The notes under the pieces were generated by a model that was not told the DNA's origin, searched no databases, and worked only from the letters and a program-made list of their open reading frames with translations. From NCBI RefSeq assembly GCF_027580225.2, contig NC_073358.2, positions 46,400,001 to 46,464,000 on the forward strand: DNA of 64,000 nucleotides, read 5' to 3'. This document shows positions 22,820-34,189 of this stretch, one piece after another; positions within the stretch are counted from its first letter, which is position 1; each line of letters starts with the position of its first letter. Source of the DNA: Misgurnus anguillicaudatus (Eukaryota > Chordata > Actinopteri > Cypriniformes > Cobitidae). The position numbers and the translations under genes were made by a program.

Positions 22820-23465
22820 TACTTTTTTGAAAAAGTTGTGACTGTTTTGTTTGCTGTGTTTTATACCACAGTAAATAAATGTGTATATGTTATTTGCCCT
22901 AAAGGCTTGAATAGTGTAATGTGTTATAAATGCAATTAATCCTGGTGGTTTAAATTTAATATAATATCCTAATGCATTGGGCAAAATACCCCAAAATATA
23001 AAAGTTTCACTTGCTGCCGGGAGAGGCGCTTATTTAGTAAACGTATCTGTTGGACGTATTTGGAGGAATAGACAAATGTATGTTTTGAAGAAAAGGTTGA
23101 TAAATTTACAGGTAACCCATATGGATAGGACACAAAAAGGCTGCAAGACCAAAAGATGTACTTTCACCTGCTGGTAGCTACGGGCTTGAAACTACCTAGA
23201 CTTAATATTTAGCCAGAGACGTACATCTTAAAGCTGCTTTCTTCAGAAGTATTCTTTTCTTATGCTCTTTTTTCCAGAGGGCACCGCAGCATAGGGAATA
23301 TAAGCCGTTATGTAACCAGAGACGCAAGACGCACTGTGGCAAACCTGAGGACTGGAAGCCAGAGTCTTTTTTATATCATACCATTCATAAAATATTACGT
23401 GAAGTAAACAAATAAACAGTACAATGCCAATAGAGAATTTGCATCAGAATTGAGAAAAAATATCA
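22820..23465. other. Unassigned sequence with two short open frames
   Basis: An open frame at 22977-23177 and a splice-acceptor-flanked frame at 23278-23415 lie here on the plus strand. Neither product is recognised, and the lengths are within chance. See the finding on 23278. Confidence 0.3.
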
Positions 23466-24554
23466 TGGAGAGAAAAATACCAGATAATTTATTATAACAT
23501 GTTAAAATTGCCACTTTGTAGGCGTGAGCAAAAATGTGCCTTTTTTGGACACACTCCTTTAAAATGCAAATGAGCTAATCTCTGCACTAAGAGGCTGTTT
23601 ACACTTGGCATTAACATGTGTTTTCGTCGATCGGATCACAAGTGGACGACGTTAATGCCAGGTGTAAACGGTGTTCAAAACGTTTTGAGCTCGTCCACTT
23701 TCGACCACTTTCAACCACATCCAGAGGTAGTCGAAACCACTTTCGATCGGATCGCTTTGGAGTTGCGGAACGCACATGTGGTTGAATGCGTTCGAACAGC
23801 CGCACGCGACCGCCTTCTCTCCGCCCATTTATCTAATCTGAGGTATTAAACACAAGTTTTACGTCTTTTTTGACTTCTGGCGTGAACATTCGGTGAACAG
23901 CGCTATTTTTAGCCTTTCATTGATAAAACTAAGCGGCTGATCTCCGTAGTTTCGTTTTGAAAGCGTCTGAAAGTTGCGCGATCCTATTTCATCAATTGGG
24001 CTGAAAATTCAAAGAAAGCTCTTACATACTCATGTACAAAACACCGTGCAGCATGTTTACTTGCTAAACAAGCAGTGCACTCCGACATAATATTACTTTG
24101 CGTCCATATAAACTCATAATTACTCCCGCTCGGGTTTGAATGACAGCAGAGAGACTCGCCCACCGTCTCACAGACCACCCCCTCATAGTATTCAGCACAG
24201 AAGCGGTCGAGAGTGGACAAAAGAGACTGATTTAAATACCAGGTGTAAACGTAATCTGTCTCTCTCGTCCACTTGTGATCCGATCGATGAAAACACATCT
24301 TAATGCCAAGTGTAAACAGCCCCTAAATGGCAGTGCTGTGGTTGGATAGTGCAGATTAAAGGTTTGTATCATCCCCTTTTGACATCACAAGGGGAGCCTA
24401 ATTTCAATGACCAATTTTTTCACATGCTTGCATGGAATGGTTTACCAAGTTATTGGGTTGATCTTTTTCACATTTTCTAGGTTGACAGAAGCACTGGGGA
24501 CCAAATTATAGCACTTAAACATGTAAAAAGTCAGATTTTCATGATATGTCCCCT
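23466..24554. mobile_element. TTAA element, left end truncated, split by a Harbinger-like insertion
   Basis: It is homologous to the full copy at 53996-54502: aatttattataacatgttaa, then aaaatgcaaatgagct, and after the insertion cagtgctgtggttggatagt through gatatgtcccc with TTAA at 24555-24558. The first part of the family is missing at the left. Confidence 0.8.
23591..24323. mobile_element. PIF/Harbinger-like MITE, 733 bp, TAA TSD
   Basis: The ends are gaggctgtttacacttggca and its near-complement tgccaagtgtaaacagcccc. TAA flanks both sides (23588-23590, 24324-24326). The uninterrupted site is present in the sister copy at 54254-54256. A 3-bp TWA target is the hallmark of PIF/Harbinger. Arms of about 60 bp (gtgttttcgtcgatcggatc and complement) are palindromic; mirror-image short frames in the arms are not genes. 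Confidence 0.88.
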
Positions 24555-24904
24555 TTAAACTTTATAAATTATAATTACTAGCTTCTAGAAATGATGGCAT
24601 CTTGTACTCGTCATCACAAGAGAGTTTTAGCATATTGAGGATTGGTTGGCATAGATACGTTCGAGTGAGTCTAAAATGGCGTCGATACGGGAAGCTAGTT
24701 ATTATAGTTTATAAAGTTTCAAATATTTTTCTTACAAAATCGCATCGAAAAGACCTTAATTAACCTGTGTGGATCACTTCTGTGAAGGACAGATGCACTT
24801 TTTGGGCTTCAAAGTCACAAGTTGTTCCCTGATTCCTGTTTACTCCCATTATAAGCTTGGAAAAGCAAGGACATATACTAAAATAATTCCGAATGTGTTC
24901 ATCG

Positions 24905-26655
24905 GCAGTGATGGGAGTAACGCGTTATAAAGTAACGCGTTACTGTAACTCCACTACTTTTAGCAGTAACGAGCATCATGGGCGGCGCTAGAGGTGGGCT
25001 AGCGGGGCTTGAGCCCCGGACCTATTTTGTAAAGCCCCGATTGTTATAATATGGGCGTCACTAATTTTAATCTGTTAAAATATTTTCTATTATAGCCGAA
25101 CTGTAAATCTCTCGTCAAGAACTGTCAACTTGCTCGTTTGATTATTTATGTAAACGGTTAAAAACGCGTGTTATAGACCTTTCTTTTCCCTTCCAAAGCG
25201 CGTGAGAGGTAGCGCGTCTTTCGTTGCTACTGTAGGCAACCGTAAGCGCTCTCCGTGACGGCGAGTAAACGCGTGATCGGATTTAAATTGCTCATATGCA
25301 CCACGCGTCAATCATATCTTTGCCACCATGCAATCAGTTAATCTTGTCGGGACTTTGGAGTTTTCGTCTAGAGAAGGTCTGTTACTCTGTCTGTGGGGTT
25401 ACTCAGCTGTTACTCAAAGAGCTGCGCGAGGTTAGTTCACGCCAAGTCACAGCTTCAATGGCAACACCTCATATACTGTAGAGATGGAGATGTAACACAT
25501 ACTTAACTACAAATTAAAAATAGAGTCATCAGCGCCCAGGTTAAGAAAAGAGGAAAGATGAGGAGAAAGGTGCAAAAAAAAGGCTGTATGCTATGGATGC
25601 TCCCTCATCTTAATATAAGAATTGTATGAAGTATATATCATTATGTTGCTTGCTGTGTCTGTGCTTAAGTTACTCATAGAGCAGTAGCCTTATTCATTTT
25701 TACAGAGATTGAACATAACCAAGTCAAGTCTGTAACTTAAAAAAATCCTAAATAAATCAAAACAGAAACACTACCTGGTTGCAGAAAATGTGTAATGTCT
25801 AATCATTAATACAGGAATTTAATGTGTTAGTTTAGTGCCAAATTTTATTATAAAGTTATTTAAGATAAGGTTAAGAAAATGTTTATACTGTTAAATATAC
25901 AGTGCAATATAAACAATGCTTTCTGTGGTAAATAATAGAAAAATATGTAATTTACAGAAATATTGTGTATTTTATGTTAAAATAGCTTTGCAGCCCTGCA
26001 ACGAGGTGTCAATCTTGTGTTTGAGTTTGAGATCCAGGAACATATCCTGGATGAAATTTTTATTTATCCTGGATGAATTAAGAGATGAGTGTGGGGGGGG
26101 TATGACATTAAAAAGAAATCCAACAAGAAAAAATTAAGTTGTATATTAAAGAGAGAAGGGTTGTGGATAAAATAAAGGAACAATGAATTACGTGGAGAGT
26201 AAAAAACGAGCCAATATGTAAAAAAAAACTGTTGGCCCCCCTTTGACTTACATTAGTCAAAGTCATTGGGGAGTAGTGTTAGGGTTACCAATATTTTTGT
26301 AAATATATTATTTTGTTCTGCAGAAGTCATACAGGTTTAAAATAACAAGTAGTGGAGTAAAAGATGACAGAATTTTCATTTTGAGGTGAACAACTTCTTT
26401 GATATCAGTGTAAAGTGTTCTCAGTTTAACTGAGTGGAACATTGTTATTTTATTGAACACTATTAAAAAGTTAATCTGGCAAAAATAATACCACTTAGAA
26501 AATGTTTATCATGTTTTAGCTATTAAAAGTGTATTTTTGACACATGCTTGGATGTCTTTGGGCTAAGCATGTAACAAAGTATTTTTTTAAATCAAGTAAC
26601 GCAATTACAATTACTGAAATTTAAATGAGTTCGTTACTCGCGTTACTCTATTTTG
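24905..26655. mobile_element. Probable DNA element with GTAACGCGTTAC ends
   Basis: The left side carries agtaacgcgttataaagtaa and gcgttactgtaactccacta; the right side carries tcaagtaacgcaattac and ttcgttactcgcgttactct in inverted sense. The 1.6 kb between is unassigned except for a worn end of the GGGATAGTTCAC MITE at about 26.31-26.40 kb. Ends and target duplication were not resolved. Confidence 0.45.
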
Positions 26656-26994
26656 TAAAAAATAGACAAGACATATCTGACGTCGCAGGACCGTAGTTGG
26701 CGGCGCAATGAATCATTACACTTCATCATAGCTGACAGTGCATTTAGAATGAACATGAAAAATCTAAACGGGACAACATACCTTTGTTTAAAAATTGTGC
26801 GCAAGTCATAATCCATCCGGTCTGTAAATTATCTTCACCAAGCAATCGCATTATGACATCAACTTGCATTTGTAGTCCACAAAGGTAATAAATCTGAGAA
26901 ATGTTCATATATTCTTAGATGTTTACATCGGCTTCATGGAAGAGAACGATCCGCAATTCTGACAAATGATGGACATATGAATCTTATTGCTTAA

Positions 26995-27272
26995 AGGAAC
27001 AGTATGTAGGATTGTGGCCAAAACTGGTATTGCAATCACAAAACTTGTGGCTAAAACTGGTATTGCAATCACACAACTGGTGGCCAATACACAACATGAC
27101 AACATAAACATCAGTTGAGGGCTGCAACTCCACTTTTTAAATGACAATATCCTGGCCGGACCACTGTTGTCAGTGATATAAGTATTTGAAATGAAAATGA
27201 TTTCTTAATGTCTAGTTACATATCAGAGCCATTTTATGATTAATTGATATACATTTCTTACATACTGTTCCT
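26995..27272. mobile_element. TTAA MITE, 278 bp
   Basis: TTAA at 26991-26994 and 27273-27276; ends aggaacagtatgtaggatt and tacatactgttcct. An internal direct repeat, ctggtattgcaatcacaaaa, occurs twice (about 27025 and 27057). It appears to sit within a worn GGGATAGTTCAC MITE (gatgagtaaatcatgggg follows). Confidence 0.88.
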
Positions 27273-27329
27273 TTAAGGATGAGTAAATCATGGGGTAATT
27301 TTGATTTTCGGCTGGAGTACTGTTTTAAT

Positions 27330-28215
27330 TAAAATGTTTTAAATATGCCTCAGATACTTTATCCTCTTTGAATGCATGGAAAAATGTGTGGAATGCAAGA
27401 TGCGCAGGAAGTGATTGACGGACATTAATATTCTGCGGCGCTTTTGTGAAACTTCTTTTAGGTGTTGATCCTGTATGTGGCCGGCTATAAATAAAAAAGA
27501 GAACTGAAAAAAGAGAAAAACTCATCCAATATACACTGTAATAAGGGAATACATCTGTTGTTGCCTTAAGGCAAAATTTCTACCTGCTTTATAATGATTG
27601 TCATACAATAGCTTAATATATGTTTCATAGCAAGATGAAGCACATTTTTCCCATTACTCAACAACATCTATGTGCAATATTAATACACTAGTGCAATAAC
27701 ACCTCACATCGCAAAAGCAGAGATTTCTGCCAGCAAAAAAGACAGTGAAAGACAAGGAGAGAGAGCAGAGCAGACGTGTGTAGCAGAAGGCTAAAGAAAA
27801 GGACTGCTGATATATGTTAGCCCCAGGACAATAGCCCTGACATCCACGTCCAACAATGATTCATTTGGCAGACCCTCACCTCATCACCTTTTGTTGCACC
27901 TGTACAGCAACCCCGATGCCTCCAGATTATAAAGTACAGCACTCCTAATCACAATGGACTTGATAGCAAAACAAGTCTCCTACAAAAACAACACAAATGT
28001 GCCCATTGAGATGATTGCTCAAATCAAACAGAGACTGATTGGCTAATGACGGAAAGATGCACTGCCATTGAATCATATCACTCAGAAAACCTCTCAAGTC
28101 ATTTGCCATTCGTCTGAGGTTGTTTGTCTTTTGCCCCTCTCGCTGTTCTTTTATTTTTGACATGTTTATGGGGAAAGTCGGTTTGCTTGACTTGTTGTGC
28201 CCTAACTTGATGTAT
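27330..28215. other. Unassigned, apparently unique sequence
   Basis: No gene or repeat boundary seen. The 27.70-28.20 kb part has mixed composition without internal repetition and could be host conserved non-coding DNA, but I have no comparison to support that. Confidence 0.3.
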
Positions 28216-28221
28216 GATATA

Positions 28222-29171
28222 CAGGTGCTGGTCATATAATTAGAATATCATCAAAAAAGACTGATATATTTCGAATGTTTGTTTCTTTTGATTTTGATGA
28301 TTGTAACTGACAACTAGGGAAAATCCCAAGTTCAGTATCTCAGAAAATGAGAATATTGTGAAAATGTTCAATATTAAAGACACCTCTAATCAGTTAATTA
28401 ACTCAAAACACCTTCTAAGCCCTTTAAATGGTCTCTCAGTCTAGTTCTGTAGGCTACACAATCATGGGGAAGACTGCTGACTTGAAATGTTGTCCAAAAG
28501 ACAACCAGAGACACCTTGCACAAGAAGGCCAAGACACAAAAAGTCATTGCAAAAGAGGCTGGCATTTCACAGAGCTCTGTGTCCAAGCAAATTAATAGAG
28601 AGGTGAAGGGAAGGAAAAGATGTGGTAGAAAAAAGTGTACAAGCTATAGGGATAACCACAGCCTCGCGTATGCAAGACCTTGGATTCAGCTGTCGTATTC
28701 CTATGATTCCTAATGGGGTATTGTGAAGAGGAAGATGCAATATGCCAGACCCAACAATGCAGAAGAGCTGAAGGCCACTATCAGAGCAACCTGGGCTCAG
28801 CAACACCTGAGCATTGCCACAGACTGATCGACTCCATGCCACGCCGCATTGCTGCAGCAATTCAGGCAAAAAGAGCCCCAACTAAGTATTGAGTGCTGTA
28901 CGTGCTCATACTTTTCATGTTGATACTTTTCAAGTTGGCCAAGATTTCTAAAAATCCTTTCTTTGTTTCAAGTAATATAATTTTTGAGATACTGTATTTG
29001 GGATTTTTTTCTTCTTGGTTGTCAGTTATAATCATCAAGGTTGGGGGAGGTGAACATTTTAAATATATCAGTCTGTATGTAATGAATGAATATAATATAC
29101 AAGTTAAATTTTTTGAATGGAATTAGTAAAAGAAACTTTTTAATGATATTCTAATTTTACGACCAGCACCT
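28222..29171 (+). mobile_element. Tc1-like element, copy A (internal deletion)
   Basis: The left end caggtgctggtcatataatt follows a TA; the right end is aattttacgaccagcacct. Long subterminal regions match copy B at 33.9-35.7 kb. It is about half of copy B's length because the middle of the transposase is missing. Confidence 0.92.
28464..28892 (+). pseudogene. Tc1-like transposase, gutted copy A
   Basis: The start ATG-Gly-Lys-Thr-Ala-Asp-Leu is intact but a one-base insertion soon shifts the frame. The paired-type DNA-binding part continues (KVIAKEAGISQSSVSKQINR, then KGRKRCGRKKCTS). Near 28701-28715 the sequence jumps directly to the C-terminal segment (GIVKRKMQYARPNNAEELKA) and ends KRAPTKY-stop. 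All three catalytic acidic residues lay in the deleted block. The product could at most bind ends; it cannot transpose. Confidence 0.88.
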
Positions 29172-29526
29172 ATTCTGTTTGTCTGTGTGAAATGTGCTTC
29201 ATGTGGCAAAATATAGGGAAATTTTAATAATAAGTAAGATCAGATTTGCTTCTTTGCTGTTGTGCTTAATATCAACGCAGCTTTATGAAGGTCATGCAAA
29301 TATTTGTATACAAATTCTTCAGGTTGGAATTGTAGATGAAGTTAAAAAGCCTTAATACAATTTTTTTATTTAATTAATTTTATGACAAGCTTTTTTATGT
29401 TACTTTGAATTAATTTGCTTATATAACATTTCATATTTGCTTCTTTGTTCACAATGAAAATAATGTTGTCGAATAAATACTAGAGCCCGAAATCAACAAA
29501 CATTATTTCCATGTTACATTATAACT

Positions 29527-29879
29527 GCACTGCAAAAAATATATATACTTAGAATCTTCTTTCCTTCTTACTTTCTTAGTATTTTCGTCTTATTTTCAGA
29601 ACAAATATATAAAAATTCTTAAATTAAGATGCATTTTCTTGATGAGTAAAATTACCTAAGAAGATAAGTCTAGTTTTCATACGGGAGATATACAATTTGG
29701 GTGAATTTGTGTTTAAAATGAGAAAAAAAAATATTGAAATAAGTTAAACACTTCAAGAAAAGTTTTCTCACCCCACTGGCAGATATTTTTGCTTATTTTT
29801 GAGCACAATTTCATTTAAGTTGTAAATGTTTTGTCTAAAAACTAGACTTATTTTCTTTTTTTTCCATTTTGCTCATCAA
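29527..29879. mobile_element. CACTGCAAAAA MITE, left part of a split copy
   Basis: It starts ctgcactgcaaaaaata and continues with the family's aagataagtctagtttt, cactggcagatatttttgct and ctagacttattttct. It stops abruptly after ttttgctcatcaag, where a LINE tail begins. The missing right end (tactgaaaacaatacaaaaa to ttttgcaatg) reappears at about 31648-31702, so about 1.75 kb has been inserted. Confidence 0.8.
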
Positions 29880-30433
29880 GAGAATCATCATCATCAGTCC
29901 CATGACCTTGTGTGGTCGTTGGGTCACTGCACTGTTGAACATCTGATCAGGTCCCTTCATTTTTCTCAGTCATGTACTAGTGCCTGTGTCTCTGCGAAGC
30001 TTTTCACTGTCCATTCTGTAATGTTGTCCGCCCACTTCTTTCTCTGTCTACCTCATCTTTTGCCACCTGGGAGACTACCTTGGAGGGTTGTTGTGGACAG
30101 GTTATTGGCTCTGACAACATGTCCATACCATTTCAGCTTTTTCTTTTTAACTGTAGTAAGGAGGTCCTCATACTGGCCTGCTTCACACCTGATGATGTTT
30201 CTTACCATATCATTTGGGATGTGGTCTTTGTAAGAGATGACAAGGATGGTTCTATAACATCTCATTTCAAGTGCCTGGATTCTCCGTTGCAACTCTGCTG
30301 TAAGGGTCCGGGACTCACAGGCATATAAGACGACTGAAAGGACAAGTGCACGCAAAAGTCTAATTTTTGTTTTTAGAGAGATGTTTTTGTCTCTCCATAC
30401 AGGTTTCAGCTTTGACATAGCTGCTGTTGTTTG
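29880..30433 (-). mobile_element. 5'-truncated LINE fragment
   Basis: The minus-strand reading frame (30418-30053) is followed by a short 3' tail ending in gatgatgatgattct. Short trinucleotide tails of this kind are known from RTE-type and related LINEs. The plus-strand left edge abuts the split MITE, which fits target-primed insertion with 5' truncation near 30430. Confidence 0.75.
30053..30418 (-). pseudogene. LINE reverse transcriptase, C-terminal fragment
   Basis: About 121 residues are open. Landmarks: VWRDKNISLKTKIRLLRALV near the start, VVLYACESRTLT, RRIQALEMRCYR, then KKKKLKWYGHVVR near 88-100 and a basic end. These belong to the region C-terminal to the reverse transcriptase palm and thumb in metazoan non-LTR elements. 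The polymerase motifs with the catalytic aspartates and the endonuclease lie upstream and are absent, so it is a dead fragment. The clade (RTE-like or another) is not settled. Confidence 0.8.
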
Positions 30434-30437
30434 TTAA

Positions 30438-31600
30438 AGGGGAGGTTTAATGCTATTTCATGCATTCTGACTTATTAACACAGTTTAAGAGTTGTAGTCC
30501 TCATGCTAAACATAAGCAAAGTGTCAAAAAAGAAGTTGAGCTTGTAACAGAGCCAAACTCACGCCTCCTTTTATTACAATTTCGTAAAGTTTTTTTCAAA
30601 TGGGGTATCCGTTACGACTCATTGACCCCATTTTCTTTTTATGGGTCTTTATCCCCGTAAAAGCACGCTGGCCCTGCATGTCAAGTGAGAGTGAGAACGC
30701 GCATTAGCATTGCTCCGTCGAGTAGAAGTCAACGGTATCACTGCACAGCATGCGACAAGTTTGTTTTAGCAAGATAGTTCGACAAAAGAAGTGTGTTTTT
30801 GGATGTAAGGAGAAGAAAACCTTTTTTAGCTTTCCCTGTCTTAAGACAACAGTGAATGCAGTTCTTTTTTCCCGGACAGCAACGTAATTGCGAATGAGTT
30901 TGTTTGTTCCCTGGCTGTATTTCGGAGAGGACTGCTTTACAAACAAAGGCTCAGTTTGACGCCGGATTTTTCACTTTTTTACAACTATTGGAGCGGTCAA
31001 AACTTTAAAAGACCCCGTTTAGGAGTCACAACCACAGGCGTAAGTAAATCAAAATCTCACGTGTTTTGTTTGCAATCGCGCATACGTGCATGTAATGTAA
31101 ACAACACCAACAACAGCACTTTGTACTGCATTTACAAAATGTACACCTTTTAAAACGGGCAAATGCAGGTCAAAACTGGACTATGTTGCTTTTTTATTAA
31201 AATAGCGGATAAACAAGCAAGGATTAATTACCTGATAGAGACGTCCTGCTGTAACCGGTGCTGCTATTGTTCCTGTTCGTCCATAACTGACAAAGTATCT
31301 GATTCTGGATCATATGTATAATGTAAGGCTGGTTATTTTTTTTTTTTTTAGTTTTTTTAAAGTTTGATTTCCATCTGTGTCGGCTGTAAATCCAAAAGTA
31401 GTATCCAAAGCTGCGCGTACTCGTAACTCTTCAGCTCCGCCCACCGCACGCCTTCAAGTGTTCGACATTTTACGGCAAAAATCGGAAAGGCTGTTCTTTC
31501 TATTATAAATCTGACAAAACGAAAGACTCTTTGGGCATATGAATGATGAAATACTACTCTCTATATAAGCAAGATTAACATTAGATTGGCAACGTCTTGT
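30438..31600. mobile_element. TTAA element, longer copy
   Basis: TTAA at 30434-30437 then aggggaggtttaatgctatt. It matches the 22.37-22.81 kb copy in reverse complement over both outer parts (catgctaaacataagcaaag; ctcttcagctccgcccacc). The right end is eroded near 31.6 kb. Frames inside are short and unrecognised. It lies within the sequence that splits the MITE at 29.5/31.65 kb. Confidence 0.7.
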
Positions 31601-31639
31601 GTTATGTCAGCTTTCAGAAAATATGATATGAAATATGGA

Positions 31640-31702
31640 CCTCAGTATTTCTACTGAAAACAATACAAAAATACTAGGTAAGAAAGTCATTTTTGCAATG
31701 TA
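31640..31702. mobile_element. CACTGCAAAAA MITE, right part of the split copy
   Basis: It carries atttctactgaaaacaatac and gtaagaaagtcatttttgca, the end sequence of this family, in the orientation expected to complete 29527-29879. Confidence 0.75.
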
Positions 31703-31929
31703 CATTGACACGTTTCTTTCGGGCACTGTTTACGAATGATACAGAGAAACATCCCAGATGACTCAAGTACAAAATAGTTGAGTGATTCAGTAAATCAGAC
31801 ACAATACAGTACGTGTCAGAGCTGTGACACTGTTGGTAATGTACATGTTAGCAGCATACGGTAAGTGCTGCTGGTTCAGAAGTTTTAATCCCACTAGTGT
31901 CACATCCTATTACATCTTGATGCCGCCAT

Positions 31930-32510
31930 TCTGTCAACTCTATTACCCCATGATTTACTTCACCTCAAGCCATTCTCTGTGTACATAATTATCTTTTTTT
32001 TTAGACAAACACAATCGGAGTTATATTAGAAAATGTCCTGGCTCTTTCAAGCTTCTTAACGGTTGTGAACACAGCCAGGAAACGACTTCTACTGTAACAA
32101 TTGATTGCATCCATCCTTTACATACAGTATATAATCCACAAGGCTCCAAGGGGTTAATAAAGGCCTTCTGAGATTAAAGAACACCAACTGTCCGATTCAC
32201 GTTTTTATATTTTCTTTGGTGAGTAAGTGTTTATTAGTACATGGTAACAATATACGTCAAAGTAAACGATGACACAAGTTATCGTCTCCAACGTAAATCT
32301 GTTTTTTGGACTACGACAAACACACAGATTGTAGGCAACAGTTTATTTCCGGGGATTGGTGATGTAGACAAGACCGACATTATCATAACTCCTCTCGCTT
32401 GGCCTCACAAGTTAGCATTGCATTGTGACTGAATCTTTCAAACATGGTAAGGAGCGTCACATTTCCGGCTGACGTCAGAGGTATTCAGGCTAATTACAAC
32501 GTACAGATTA
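31930..32510. repeat. Dispersed repeats shared with 15.2 kb and 57.7 kb
   Basis: The left part (cacaatcggagttatattag; gttaataaaggccttctgag at about 32.15 kb) matches 15.13-15.43 kb. The right part (about 32240-32510: atcgtctccaacgtaaatct, ccggggattggtgatgtaga, gcgtcacatttccggctga) is the reverse complement of 57.58-57.89 kb. These look like terminal parts of one older DNA element family; ends were not fixed. Confidence 0.7.
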
Positions 32511-32519
32511 GCTGTCCAG

Positions 32520-33120
32520 GAAGAGAGTGAAAACTGGAGCTACAAAAATGTACGGTATGTGGAAAACTGTATCTACCTAGGCATAGATGAATAATAAGAG
32601 GTCGGTACATGGTAATGAAATATTGAGAGCCTCAAACATGAGGCGATTAGCACGGCACGGTAGATTCCGGCTCATTTGCGCGTCTATTCACGCGAATGCA
32701 GCAAATTGAACGTTGCCACGGGAAACAAGTGAGTTGAAAAATGTTAACTTTGGTGGAAAAACGCGCCACGTTAACCAATCAGGAGCTTGCTCTAGTAGTG
32801 ACGTGATTACAGGAAGGGAGCGGAGTCACAGAAGCCCCTCCCATGACGCGAATTTCTGCGTGAATGTCTCAATAACTAGAATTTCACGCGCGGATGAAGC
32901 GAGTAAATTCAAAATGTTCAAGCGGCAAACTAGACGCTGTAGATGCAAGTTTGATGCCTCAAACGTGGCTGGTGTGAACCCACAGTAACACATTGACCCC
33001 AGGGGATCTTATGAAACAATTTCCATTATTTTACTCAAAGTAAACGAAAATCGAGCAGGACCAAAATATTTTACAGCTGATTGCTGTCAAAAAAGTTCAA
33101 CGACAACATCCCAAGGATGT
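32520..33120. other. Unassigned sequence, partly GC-richer
   Basis: No gene is recognised. The part at 32.60-32.96 kb carries words such as gacgcgaatttc and cattcacgcgaa-like inverted pairs (cgcgtctattcacgcgaatg; cgcgaatttctgcgtgaatg), which suggests another worn palindromic element. Confidence 0.35.
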
Positions 33121-33130
33121 GTAATATATA

Positions 33131-33197
<67 letters not shown>
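33121..33197. repeat. (AT)n microsatellite
   Basis: About 70 bases of uninterrupted alternating AT after tatatactgta. A probable polymorphic site and cruciform-prone tract. Confidence 0.98.
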
Positions 33198-33199
<2 letters not shown>

Positions 33200-33226
33200 A
33201 GTGTATGTTCAGTATTGATTACATAG

Positions 33227-33345
33227 AGGTCACTCGTCCTGATCTTTATTTTCTTCACAGTTACAGGAGCAAAGTTTATGCGAGGTCACTCGTCCTGATC
33301 TTTATTTTCTTCACAGTTACAGGTTCAAAGTTTATTCGAGGTCAC
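33227..33345. repeat. 56-bp tandem repeat, about two copies
   Basis: The unit aggtcactcgtcctgatctt followed by tattttcttcacagttacag begins at 33227 and 33283, with a partial third start at 33339. On the minus strand each unit carries AATAAA. Confidence 0.9.
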
Positions 33346-34189
33346 CTTACTTCTTGCGTCTTCTCTGCAGCTTTCTTCTCCATCAGTTACTTGTAAAATG
33401 CCTCCTCCATCATTCAATCACTCTCTCTCTTTCCTTCAATTTACACCTCTTCATTTTGCGCCTCCATCAAAAATTTGTCATTCTGCACTGCTGTGAGAAA
33501 CCTTCCTGAGGTGTCTGCTGTGCTCAAATTTCCTGTCTTCAAAATGAACAAAAATATAATTATGTATTCAGTAAATTTATACACTTGTATGATCATGATC
33601 ATCAGACGCTACTGTACAAAGTCAAAATTATTGTAAGACTTGCAAGAGTGTGACAGGTTTGAAAATTGGTGAAATTAAATATCTTTTTTTGTGTGACCAT
33701 CTTTATTAAGTACTTGGAAAACTATTAACACAGTACTGCGGATCTGACACCACACAGTACAGTTTGAATTAGACTTGTCATAATGTAACGTGACATCAAA
33801 ATCGAATAATTTACTTTACATATGAGTGTCTTAGCAACAACAAAAAGATTAATCGGCCAATTGAAAAGAATTACCAGCAAATGACAGGAAAAATATCCCC
33901 TGCAGCAATATGCAGGTGCTGGTCATATAATTAGAATATCATCAAAAAGTTGATTTATTTCATTAGTTTCAATCAAAAGTTAAACTTGTATATTATATTC
34001 ATTCATTACGCACAGACTGATATATTTTATAACTGACAACTAAGGAAAATTCCAAATTCAGTATCTCAGAAAATTAGACTTTTACTTACTTTTTTAAAAT
34101 TACTTATACAAAGAAAGGATTTTTAGAAATCTTGGCCAACTTAAAAGTATGAAAATGAAAAGTATGAGCATGTACAGCACTCATACTTA

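Noticed and set aside
23616..24298. Two facing frames both starting MCF.RSDHKW
   Set aside because: Their shared start is produced by the inverted ends of the Harbinger-like MITE, not by protein homology.
30080..30328. Plus-strand frame overlapping the LINE fragment
   Set aside because: Shadow of the minus-strand reverse transcriptase frame, which has recognisable motifs.
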